Shown in pieces: positions 34,108 to 43,683 of a stretch of 64,000 bases of DNA. Below the pieces are notes generated by a model. That model made no database searches. It saw only the letters and a list, made by a program, of their open reading frames with translations, and was not told the origin of the DNA. This DNA comes from Paraphoma chrysanthemicola (taxonomy: Eukaryota > Ascomycota > Dothideomycetes > Pleosporales > Phaeosphaeriaceae). Both the position numbers and the translations under genes were made by a program. The stretch lies in NCBI GenBank assembly GCA_020744225.1, contig JAGMWG010000001.1, positions 744,001 to 808,000 of the forward strand, in the 5' to 3' direction. How positions within the stretch are numbered: the first letter of the stretch is position 1; each line of letters begins with the position of its first letter.

Positions 34108-34630
34108 ATGATAATCGCTTCCTTGCGGTACAATACGTTTCGTCATTTTCGCTTTCGGAGTTGCTTGTCCTTGGGATACCCGTTATGTCTTGATGAAATA
34201 CAGGAGGCGGACTTGAGGATTTCAGGCGTTCATGGGCAATGGATGCGGTCATGGATGTTGTTGTATGTTACGAAGCATAGCTAGACACTAGATAATGTAT
34301 ATATCAGCGCGAATGGCAAAACATACAATGTGCACGAGTGAAGTAGAAATCGCGACCAATGCGCGCGCGGATGATTTGCATGACCCTGATAACACACCCC
34401 TGGTACCCCTGTCGCCTTAAGCGATACCGGCATGACGCTTTCCTAAACTTTCTTCTTTGCGACACCACCACTAGTCCTCACACCAATTCCGTCCCAATAT
34501 ATGACTATTTTCCCTTTCGTCGCGCTGTAAATACCACATACTGGCCCTGCTACCTCTAGAGACACGCCCAAAACACGCACCGCCCGTCGGCCATTAATTA
34601 CCCCTACAGTTCCGCGCTCGTGCCCCCACC
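34108..34630. other. Spacer between MHYT gene and CIA1
   Basis: 523 bp holding the MHYT 3' flank and the CIA1 promoter. No gene seen. Confidence 0.45.
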
Positions 34631-35968
34631 ATGACCGAAGCACGCCCGTCTACGCTTTCACCTCTTGCAGCTCTGGCACCCCCATCGAGTTCGCGCACAT
34701 GGCAGACCGCGCCGCATCCGTCATTACCCATTGTCGCAACAGCCTGCTCCGACCGTAGCGTTCGCGTCTACAGCCTGACGTCCTTCAACCTCCTACACTC
34801 GGTGACGGGCGGCCACAAGCGCAGCGTGCGAGCAGTGTCATGGAAGCCCAACACCAAGGGACAAAGTGTCCTAGCGACTGGCAGCTTCGACTCTAGCGCG
34901 GGAATCTGGCGGCGCGAAGAGCGCTCCAACAACGAAGATGACTTCACAAACCGGCGCATAGGCGCCGCAGAGGACGAGGATGGCAGGGACGAAGACGACG
35001 ACTATGAGTTCTCGTGCATACTCGACGGTCACGAGTCAGAGATCAAATCGCTCTCGTGGTCACCTACTGGCCAATATCTAGCCACCTGCTCGCGCGATAA
35101 GTCCGTGTGGATATGGGAGGAGCTCGAGGACGACAATTTCGAGACAGTGGCGGTGCTGCAGGAACATGATGGCGATGTCAAATGCGTCGCGTGGCATCCT
35201 GAGGAAGATCTACTGGCAAGCGCAAGCTACGATGACAGCGTGCGGTTGTATAGGGAAGATGCGGATGATTGGGTGCAGGTAGCCTGCATAGCAGGCAAGG
35301 AAGGGCATGAAAAGACGGTCTGGTGGGTCGAGTTTGAGGGCAGCGGGATGAGCAAGAAGGACTTCCGTGCGCAAAGAGAGGGACTCTCTGAAGAGCAACA
35401 GCAATATATCGAGGGATTGGAGCGATCTGGTCCCCGGCTCGCGACATGCAGCGACGATTGCACAGTACGGCTATGGCGGCGGAAACCAAGAGATCAGCCC
35501 GAAAGCGCGTCCTCGAATACTGGCATACCGAGCATCATCCGGTCAGCGGCAATAGATGAGGACTGGTACCAAGAGGCGATACTCCCGCAAGTACACGAGC
35601 GCGCAATATACTCCGTCTCGTGGAGTCGTATAACTGGCATGATCGTCAGTGCGGGCAGCGATGGGAAGATCATAGTATACAAGGAGCAATGGCGAAAGCA
35701 GACAACGAATGGAACCACGGGTGGAGAGAGTGGCGAGCATATGGATGTGGACGCGTCTCAAGCGGATCAACCGAGTTCGCCCACCGAGTGGGTGGTCGTG
35801 GCCGAGTTGTTCTCGGCGCACGACGTTTTTGAGATTAACCACGTTACTTGGGCAAAACGAGCAGATAAGGGAAAGAGAAGGGACGACGAAGAGGTCGTGG
35901 TCAGCACCGGCGATGAGGGCGAGGTGAAGGTGTGGACACTCGACGATACGTCCACAGCGCAAGCTTGA
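34631..35968 (+). CDS. CIA1: CIA1 cytosolic iron-sulfur protein assembly WD40 protein
   Basis: WD40 scaffold of the CIA targeting complex that hands Fe-S clusters to cytosolic and nuclear apoproteins. Intronless, 445 residues. Blade motifs include ATACSDRSVRVYSL, GHKRSVRAVSWKP, ATGSFDSSAGIW, GHESEIKSLSWSPTGQYLAT, CSRDKSVWIWE, EHDGDVKCVAWHPEEDLLAS, ASYDDSVRLY, HEKTVWWVEFEG, ATCSDDCTVRLW, ERAIYSVSWS and GDEGEVKVW. This order and the acidic insert after blade 2 (EDEDGRDEDDDYE) fit filamentous-fungal CIA1. No defects seen. Confidence 0.94.
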   Translation: MTEARPSTLSPLAALAPPSSSRTWQTAPHPSLPIVATACSDRSVRVYSLTSFNLLHSVTGGHKRSVRAVSWKPNTKGQSVLATGSFDSSAGIWRREERSNNEDDFTNRRIGAAEDEDGRDEDDDYEFSCILDGHESEIKSLSWSPTGQYLATCSRDKSVWIWEELEDDNFETVAVLQEHDGDVKCVAWHPEEDLLASASYDDSVRLYREDADDWVQVACIAGKEGHEKTVWWVEFEGSGMSKKDFRAQREGLSEEQQQYIEGLERSGPRLATCSDDCTVRLWRRKPRDQPESASSNTGIPSIIRSAAIDEDWYQEAILPQVHERAIYSVSWSRITGMIVSAGSDGKIIVYKEQWRKQTTNGTTGGESGEHMDVDASQADQPSSPTEWVVVAELFSAHDVFEINHVTWAKRADKGKRRDDEEVVVSTGDEGEVKVWTLDDTSTAQA

Positions 35969-36199
35969 TATCGTCTAGACTATCTCACCAAATACAGGCG
36001 TTGCCGCCGAATCAACCAGCTATATTGCGCCTGAACACCAGCTGCCCACTTTTCAGCAAGCTTTTACCTTTACCTACTCTTACTTGACTCACGTGGCGCG
36101 CTGCAGGCACTACTACAATCGCGGCACCCTGCTTCTTGAGCATATCAACCTCTAAATAGCAACAACTGTCTCGGTCACAACCAATTTGACGTATCGACG

Positions 36200-37130
36200 A
36201 TGGCTACCAAGAAGAAGAAGAAGAAGGCAGGCAGGACACTTGGGCCCGCCAAGCTACCGCTAAGGTAAACCATGAACGATGGTGATATTTTGATTGGATT
36301 CGTGACTGACTTTGCAGTACGATTACCAAAGAGCCGATGGTCCTCGTCAAAGTCAGCTCCGAGCATGAGAAACACTACGTACACAAGGCTATGCTGGTTC
36401 ATCACTCCGAGTATTTCCGCAAGGCTCTTCAGGGTCCGTGGGAAGAGGCACGGAGTGGCAAGGTTGTGTTGGAGGATGTCGAAAATGCTATCTGTAAGTT
36501 TGATCTGTCTTCAACTCTTCCCCTCTCCTCGCATGCGCTAGCTAGAATACGATGTACTGACGTCTGGTAGTCAACATCTTTGAGCACTGAGTCTACTTTG
36601 GCAGTCTACCAAGCTCAACTGACACGGAGAGCGCGACTGAGGAGTGGCAAAGAGTAACTCAAGATTTTTCGTATCACGATGCCGAAAGTGTGATACTTTG
36701 GTGTATCAAAGCCTATGCAATGGGTGACAGGTTTCAAACCCCCAAGCTTTGCGACGCGTTGATTGACGTATGCACCACGTTCGACATCGAGTTCCACGAC
36801 TTCGACTGCAATGGTGTCTTGCCCACTATGGAGTTTGCATTCGCAAACATCACTAACGACCCCCATCCTTCAGTTTCTGGTGGACAGATTCTGTAAGGCT
36901 TGGGACGAGAACAAGGATGATACATGGGACCTCAAAGCACGAGACAAGTTGCCAGTCGCATTTACCAAGCGTATAATGAGACGGCTTTCAGAGATGTTGA
37001 AAGCGGCAAAAAAACAACAAGAAAGAATCGAAACGATGCTATCATCAGCATGCTTCCGATAAAGAGAAGAAGGCGTGTTCCGCGGCTCACCTGGTGTATA
37101 ACGAAAAGCGGGATCATGGCTACTTCACGT
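36200..37130 (+). pseudogene. BTB-domain gene, copy 1, disabled
   Basis: First of three tandem paralogs. Exon blocks are 36200-36264, 36318-36493 and 36571-37130. A lysine-rich start (an AAG run) leads into a BTB core: KVSSEHEKHYVHKAMLVHHS, EYFRKALQGPWEEA. Three lesions are visible. A TGA at 36588-36590 sits where copy 2 has Trp in FVHWLYS. One extra base in a C5 run at 36860-36864 shifts the frame inside the AFANI...ILQFLVDRF region. One extra base in an A7 run at 37008-37014 shifts it again before the Cys/His tail. The tail homologous to copies 2 and 3 is still readable to a stop at 37128-37130. The homopolymer shifts could be assembly errors; the TGA is not in a homopolymer. Confidence 0.75.
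36209..36226 (+). repeat. (AAG)6 microsatellite in BTB copy 1
   Basis: Six AAG units just after the start codon, coding a short poly-Lys run. Confidence 0.85.
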
Positions 37131-38501
37131 GAATCGACCTTTTAGGCAGCAGCAGTGGATGCGAGAACTCTCACATTGCCAACTTCTGGATCGATCAACG
37201 GTGTGGAAGAAATGTGCATAAGAGAGAATTTGCAGTACAATCACGGTCAATATCTAGCATGCTCTAGCTATAATCGAGAAGAATATTGGACATACATCTC
37301 GTCGATCATCAAAAATCAATTCAGTCTGAGCTTCGCACAAGTCTACGATGACCTCACTTTAGCTCCGAGCCGAACCAGATGTTGTGAATTGTGCTCATGA
37401 GCTTGATAAGCAATATTACACCGTCACGCCTTTCATGGAGCACCGCTGATCAACGTCTTTGCTTCTGATTGTGTAAACAGCTCGTGGATCCTCCTAGAGT
37501 GTGGTATCTTCATCCACCGCCTCGGTAGGTAATATTGTTTTCACGTGGAATTGAAGAAGTCAGCCACCATAGCCAGCAAAGTCTACTCTCTTCGCTAAGC
37601 CTTCCACTTCGTCCCTACCCCATAGCCCAATCCTCCTACATGGATTCAACGCTTCCTACCACTCGCGTAGGTCCCCCTTCTCTATCCACTCAGCATAATC
37701 CAAAGTGTCGCTTTCCCTTGTCTCAACCCCTCTCTTCCCTTTCCTTCTATTTTGCAACGACCATACCATACCCGGGCTGTTCGACGTAGCATAACTATGT
37801 GACGAGCCCAAAGTCTGAAGGCAAAGGATCAGGATACGAGCCTTGTCAGGGTTAGCTATTCGTGGCTTGAAGTTGAGGATACGGATACTGTCAAAGCATG
37901 ATATCTTCTCGGATTAATCTAAGATGGTCATACAGGTTTGAAGAGGGGGGAGGAGGGGATGTTCCGAGACTTTGTTTGAATGTATGGAAGACATGGTGGG
38001 GTATGACGAAGTTGGGGCTCGGTGTTGTGTTCGTCGTGGTAGATTTGAGTACTCGTGTGTGCTGGAACTTTGAGAATAGCAGTTACTCCCCGACTTCGCT
38101 ATGCGGCATTTTGATCTACTGGGTCCGATGGTTTTCCAGCTATGTCGGTGAAGCTGGCAAAATAATTTGAGCTGTGCGGAGAAGGGAAATCAGAGATGGT
38201 CGGGCCTGATGGATTTGCAACTTAAAAGGCTTCAAGCATGATTGGAAGTAAGAGATTGAGGAGCCGTTTTACTTCTCGAGAATATAAGCCATTGATCTCA
38301 CCACAATCCACGAGTGCGTTTGTCGTCCTTTTACCTGACCCTCAAACGCTGCCCCTCTCCCTTTAAGCCTGCTCGGGTGGTTATGATAAGACATCTTCTG
38401 GTGGTCCCAGACCCTTTGCTCTTCTCTTTTCATCTTCTTGGCTCTATCTTGCAGTCCTGCCAACTCAGCTCCGGAGCATAAGAGACGCCAGTCAGGGTAC
38501 A
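37131..38501. other. Spacer between BTB copies 1 and 2
   Basis: 1.37 kb with no supported gene. Short open frames show no similarity to the BTB copies that I can see. Confidence 0.4.
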
Positions 38502-39356
38502 ATGAAGACTTCTCCACCATCGTTCCCGTAATGCTCCAGCAAATCAAGACTTCAATCAACACTGACTCTCAATAGCGCAACTATCAAGGGCGGGATGGTC
38601 ATCGTTGAGATCGGGCCCAACCGCATGAAGCACTACGTCCACAAGGCTTTACTCCAGTATCACTCCGAGTACTTCCGCAATGCCCTTCGAGGTCCTTGGA
38701 AGGAAGCCATGGACGGCGTTGTCTCCTTGGAGGACGTGCAACCAGCCGTGTGTAAGTCGCATTGTTTCTAGAGTTCTCTGCGTCGCTGAGGGTCCGCAGT
38801 CAGCCTCTTTGTTCATTGGCTGTATTCTCAGAGCTTCCCAACGTCTGACTCCGAGTGGAAAGAGGTTCTACAAATCCCAGACAATGTGGCCTTAAATAAC
38901 ATCCGATTTGCTCGCTGCATAGAATCCTATATCTTCGGGGGTTGCTTCCTTGCTCCTGGCTTTTGTCGCGCTGCAAGCAGCGCCTTCGCCGCCATGCGCC
39001 ATCGGACAGAATTCTGGACTGCGTCCTGTCTCGCAATCGTCAAACTGGCCTTCAGTAGCTTACCTCCATCCTGTATCGTTCTGCAGCTGATGGTAGACGA
39101 CTACAGACGGTGCTGGGCACATCGGTACAGATCTGCTGTTGCATTCACTCCGGACGGCCAGAGCAGACTTCCGCGAGCTTTGCTAGGGCGAGTCATGCGA
39201 AGTTATCACCAGATGTCTGAAGGAGATTCTAATGAAGAACACGGCCTGATCTTATCGCGTTGCTATGTTGAGCATCAGGACGACACGGAGAAGGAGGGAT
39301 GTTCCAAGGAGCACATGGTCTACAACGAGGAAGAGGGCTGCGGATACTTCCACTGA
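38502..39356 (+). CDS. BTB-domain protein, copy 2, intact
   Basis: Exons are 38502-38527, 38576-38751 and 38800-39356, separated by two 48-nt introns, giving 252 residues. The BTB fold covers about residues 10-115: VIVEIGPNRMKHYVHKALL, HSEYFRNALRGPWKEA, VSLEDVQPAV then SLFVHWLYSQSFP. A helical C-terminal half follows. The end carries C-x3-H-x8-C-x3-H (39261-39314) and then MVYNEEEGCGYFH. Such small BTB proteins are often adaptors for cullin-3 ubiquitin ligases or transcription regulators, but no partner domain is visible. It is the only uninterrupted member of the array. Confidence 0.78.
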
Positions 39357-39927
39357 GATAGCATCATCGCCTATGGAAAGGCGGCGGCAATGTTATTCGG
39401 AGCAAATTCATGGTCCGGAAAAGGCTCGAGGTGAATGAGGATTTTTGGACTGGTTTTCCGTGCGTGGCAGCTCGAGGGGGCTTGAGAGTGAGTTCAGAAA
39501 TCGGCATGATTTGTCCCCGTGATAGAGAAACATCTCAACATTGGTATTTTAGATCTAAATTGTGGCTCATAGCTGAATGCCCTTACTTTGACAGCAAATC
39601 GATGCTTGACTCTGAAGAGATTCACAAGTGTCTTAACGTGCGGAATTCAAACAATTTACCGCAGTCTCACCGTCAACTTCTCAAGCTGCGCTAGAGGTGC
39701 GGAAGCATCTAAATTTCCACTTTCACCTCACCCAACTGGGATTTTACACTCACTTTCATACCCTTGGTATTGTTTCAGAACTTTCCCCGGTTCATGAGGC
39801 GCCGCAGCCCGCTTATCAGACTTGCGCCTTCCCTTCTGTTGCCACGCCAGAACGACTTTTCCATGTATCAACCTCTTCCTCCACACCGTATACACCACAA
39901 AGATACCAAGGCAGCGCACCACTCAGC
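39357..39927. other. Spacer between BTB copies 2 and 3
   Basis: 571 bp; the promoter of copy 3 is expected here. No gene recognised. Confidence 0.4.
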
Positions 39928-40779
39928 ATGGCCGAGTCTTCCCTCAGGTAGGTGACACTAACATGCTTACCAGGCGTCCTACTAACTCCTACAATGAAGT
40001 TCTGCGTTGCATGAAGGCACGATTATCATCGATATTGGCCCGGAGCACAAGAAGTATTACGTTCACAAAGCTTTGCTTGTGCGCCACTCGGAGTAGTACT
40101 TCCGCAAAGCGCTACAGGGTCCATGGAAGGAGGCCGAAGAAGGTGTTGTTCGGTTGGAGGATGTTGATCATCGCGTTAGTGAGTTATATTCCCATTTCCC
40201 ATTTGTTGGACTTTACGCATAATGATCTGACCCAACCCAGTGAACCTCTTCGTTGAGTGGCACTACACTAGTAACCTACCTACCGAGGAAGCAGACTGGT
40301 GCGGCGTTCTGCAGGTGGATATCAATTCGTACTGGAATCATCTACGATTTACTGTTCTCTTGAAAGCATACGTCTTCGGAGACCGCTTTCTGGTCAAATC
40401 CTTTCGACGGCAGGTCAACAATACGTTTGTCCATCATATCGGTCTTGGATGGTTCTCATTGCCGACGCGATACGAGGGTTTCTCTTATGCTTTCGCAAAC
40501 ATACCCTCGGACCGGCCAATTCTACAACTTCTGGTGGACGAGCACTGTGGGGAGTGGGATAAGGGTGACGAAAACGATGACACAAAGTTGTCCGCATTCA
40601 ACAATCTGCCTCCGAAATTTCTAATCCGGGCGTTCCGACGAATACACGAGATGACCGAGAAAGAGCTTGACAGGGAGAATTGGTGCTACTGCGAGCACGA
40701 ATCCGACAAGGACAAGACAGACTGCGAAACGCAACACATGCGGTATGACGAAAGGCTAGACTTCGGCACTTTCGAGTAG
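39928..40779 (+). pseudogene. BTB-domain gene, copy 3, with in-frame TAG
   Basis: Exons are 39928-39947, 40000-40178 and 40241-40779, which close in frame over 246 codons apart from one internal stop. The BTB core reads GTIIIDIGPEHKKYYVHKAL, then HSE, then TAG at 40094-40096, then YFRKALQGPWKEA. The other two copies read HSEYFR with no gap. The stop comes from a tandem duplication of AGT (AGTAGT for AGT). The rest is clean: NLFVEWHYTSNLP, YAFANIPSDRPILQLLVDEH, and a C-x3-H-x8-C-x3-H tail at 40684-40737. With only one lesion, the gene either died recently or tolerates the stop. An allele-specific mutation or sequence error is also possible. Confidence 0.72.
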
Positions 40780-41165
40780 CTGCGGAGGCATCGGCAGTAA
40801 TACCTAGATGAACAGAGCTGTCGAACAACATGATCAGATTATAATGAATAGTCTCTAGAGGGCTGGATATCGTAATGAGTACACAGAGGCTGATTAGCCG
40901 CCTGCGGAAGTCATCAGGAGAAGAACTGCTCCATGACACGAGTTTCCGTAAGCAGTAACAAGGAGAAACAACGCTGTAGCGAGGGTATCTGGGAAATCCA
41001 ACCCGGGTGAATTTAATTGCCGAAATGCTATGCTTGAGCAAAAGGAGTGTCCTCCATCCATGCGATCGCTGTAAATACCCAAATAAAAAACTACCACGCC
41101 ATGCAATTTTGATGTCTTTTGACCCATCTCTCGCAACCAACTTTCCACATTTTTTCCCATTCTCA
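40780..41165. other. Convergent spacer
   Basis: 3' flanks of BTB copy 3 and the following minus-strand gene. A 218-codon minus-strand frame (40598-41254) runs across both gene ends and is rejected as a shadow. Confidence 0.45.
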
Positions 41166-42845
41166 TCACGACCCACCCTTCTTCGCACCAAACATTCTCC
41201 TAAAAATGCCCTTTTTCTTCTGACCCTCTTCGCTCCCTTCCTTTTCTCCACCATCCTTTTTCACCTGAGGTTTCATTTTCTCCGTCTCCTTCCCCTTTAC
41301 TTCCCTCGCTTCCTTAACCACTCCCTGCCCACCCGCACCCTCCCTCTTCTTCGCTCTCGCCTCCCTCGCGACCCTCTCCTGCGCCCTCTCCCAAAACTTG
41401 CCCTCAGCCTTCCTCTCCCGCACCATCCCACCCAACCACTCTCCCCACTCTCCTTCATCCCAGCCACATCTCGAGCCCCATTTCTCGGCAACCAGGCGTT
41501 CGAACGCCTCGACTTCCGTGGTCGCGCACGATGGACACAGCGTGCTGAGCGGGGTGAATGTGGATTCGCGCGGGGTGTGGTAGAATGCGAAGGTTGCGGT
41601 CGAGAAGGGGGAGTAGGTGTGTGTGGACGATGAGGGGGGGCACGAGGCGCGGGTGCAGGGACGGGGACTGTAGATCCAATTCCAGTCCGCATCGGCGTCT
41701 TTGTCTACTTGTTGTTTTGTTTGGGGTCTGGGCGGCGTGTTGGGCGCGCCGATGACGATGCGTTTTTGGCTGCTGACGAGTTCGGCGTCTCGGACTGCGC
41801 GAGCTTTCCGGAAGGATTGCATGTAGTCATCAAAGTCTGCCGCGATCTGGCCGAGTGTTTGGCGTCCTGCATTTTGGCGCAGAGATTCCCATTTCTGTTT
41901 GCAGAGTGCGTTACTGGTTTTGAGTTCATGGGTCGCGTGATAATTACAGTAGCCGTGGGATTTCCTGAGGGAGTAGGGGCCTTGGGGAAGGTAGTATGCG
42001 AAGGAATGGGAGTAGTGCACGGTGCATTCAGCGTACAGACATGGGATGTAATGGTCGAGAGGATTGTATTTGCCAAGCGGAGTAGTTTTGGGAGGATGTT
42101 GGAGTGCTGCAGGTGCTGATTGAACAGACGCAACAGATGCGACGGATTGAAAGGACGATACGCGATGTTCGAGAGCGACGGACGGCGGTGTGAAGTTGGT
42201 CGGTAACGGAACGCCAGACCATCTGGGCTGCGACCGGGAAGGCTGCGGAGGTGCGGAGTAGCGTTGACCAACCCTTGTTCTTGTGTTCTGAATATGTCCT
42301 GGAAGTGGTGTTGGCAAGCCACGTGGTGGCAGTGTTGAGTAAGCTTGGGGGCCGATTGACGATCTTGACGGGGCTGAGCTCGACAACGAAGACGTAGGTC
42401 GATGTTGGTATTTCAAAAGTGGATTTGGAACGCCATTTCTTTGCGATTGATTCGAAATTTGTTCTTGCACAGGACTTGGTCGGGGTCTGGAGGGTGGTTC
42501 CGGGTCCGCAAAACGTACTGCAGCTGGCGATGATTTCCTGTTCAAAATCCCTCCTTCTGCTGGCTTCAGGCTAGGCTTCATAGAAGATCGTTTCGGTCTG
42601 GTCGATCCCGAGGTGGAAGAATTGCTCGTCTCATAGCTGATGGAGGATCGTGTCGAGACAGGCGTGGTGGTACCGCTGGAGCTCTCCGAGCACTGTGTGT
42701 CGGTGCGCATGTTGTCAGAACCTTCGCACGCACTTGAGAGCGTTCCGACTTCAGGAGTCTCTGGCACTGATGTAGTCTGCGGTGCGCTAAGATGACTTGT
42801 AGTCTGCATGACGTTGCCAATCTTGGACGGTGGTGTCTGAAACAT
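41166..42845 (-). CDS. Unknown protein with two Cys-pair modules
   Basis: Single exon, 559 residues from the first ATG (MFQTPPSKIGNVM). The N-terminal ~270 residues are Ser/Pro-rich low complexity. The middle carries two similar Cys modules: PCLYAEC followed after ~25 residues by CNYH, and PCTRASC followed after ~34 residues by CPSC. Both fit C-x4-C...C-x2-[CH], as in small zinc-binding folds. A conserved-looking helical segment (WESLRQNAGRQTLGQIAADF) lies between them. The C-terminus is Lys/Glu-rich, ending KKKGIFRRMFGAKKGGS. I do not recognise the family. It converges on BTB copy 3. Confidence 0.65.
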   Translation of the reverse strand: MFQTPPSKIGNVMQTTSHLSAPQTTSVPETPEVGTLSSACEGSDNMRTDTQCSESSSGTTTPVSTRSSISYETSNSSTSGSTRPKRSSMKPSLKPAEGGILNRKSSPAAVRFADPEPPSRPRPSPVQEQISNQSQRNGVPNPLLKYQHRPTSSLSSSAPSRSSIGPQAYSTLPPRGLPTPLPGHIQNTRTRVGQRYSAPPQPSRSQPRWSGVPLPTNFTPPSVALEHRVSSFQSVASVASVQSAPAALQHPPKTTPLGKYNPLDHYIPCLYAECTVHYSHSFAYYLPQGPYSLRKSHGYCNYHATHELKTSNALCKQKWESLRQNAGRQTLGQIAADFDDYMQSFRKARAVRDAELVSSQKRIVIGAPNTPPRPQTKQQVDKDADADWNWIYSPRPCTRASCPPSSSTHTYSPFSTATFAFYHTPRESTFTPLSTLCPSCATTEVEAFERLVAEKWGSRCGWDEGEWGEWLGGMVRERKAEGKFWERAQERVAREARAKKREGAGGQGVVKEAREVKGKETEKMKPQVKKDGGEKEGSEEGQKKKGIFRRMFGAKKGGS

Positions 42846-43683
42846 GACGATCCAGGGTTGCCGGGGATGATGCTGGAGACGTCTGCCTTGCTCCGTCAAG
42901 ATGGGAATGCCGAAAACCAGAGTTGGAATCCACGATGTATCTGGTTGGGTAGCAGCCTAAATCACTGTCCAGAAATAGAATTGGTAAAAGTCCGACATGA
43001 GGGGAACAGCGGGCCGTTCACAAGGCTGCCAAGTCAGAGTCGGCGCGAGCAGCACGAGGACGTCGAAGCTGTGACGACGTCTAGGAACCTTCTTTAAGAC
43101 AGCAGACGTGCTCTGTCTACGGCGCTTGCAGGTCAGGCCTCAGCGAGAGACACGGCAAGCTGGGGCCAAAGGTTTACCACAGCCTCCGCCTGCAGACTCA
43201 GCTCCGCTCGTAATGGCTTTCGGCCGCAGCAGCCACGCCGCAGCCCACGTCCAGATCAGAGCACGCCATTCGCTTAGCAGATTTTGTGTTTAGGACTTGA
43301 CCGGTCGGGCCCGGAGAATTGGAGAAAGTTGACGTGAGAGCGTGTCAAATGGCTGAGGTGTACTGTTATGCGTTAGCACAGCTCGTGGGGTCCAGAAGGA
43401 GTGCCAAGACGCGCCCGCAATTGGATTGGCGGGCGTGTTGCGCCATCAGCCCCACGAATTGTGAGAGGCTGCGCAAGCAAACATTAGAGGATGCGAAACA
43501 TGAACTAGCAAAAGGAAAAGCTTGGTATGTGCCGCTCTATTCATTCTATCGGTGCGACACATGTGCTGCGAATGCGAAGCAAGTCTAGGAGGAAACTGAT
43601 GAAAGGCATCCGAAAGCGGGTGCACAATATGATACAGGGCCAGGCGAGCTCTGCTCGGCGAAACATGGGGTGATCGTCTGAGA
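42846..43683. other. Spacer upstream of the Cys-module gene
   Basis: 838 bp holding its promoter and the 3' flank of the acyl-CoA synthetase gene. An open frame antisense to the last is only read-through of that gene's unspliced frame. No further gene seen. Confidence 0.4.

Noticed and set aside
40598..41254. 218-codon minus-strand frame across the BTB copy 3 and Cys-module gene ends
   Set aside because: It is antisense to the real exon of BTB copy 3 and overlaps the other gene in a different frame; both real genes have much better support.
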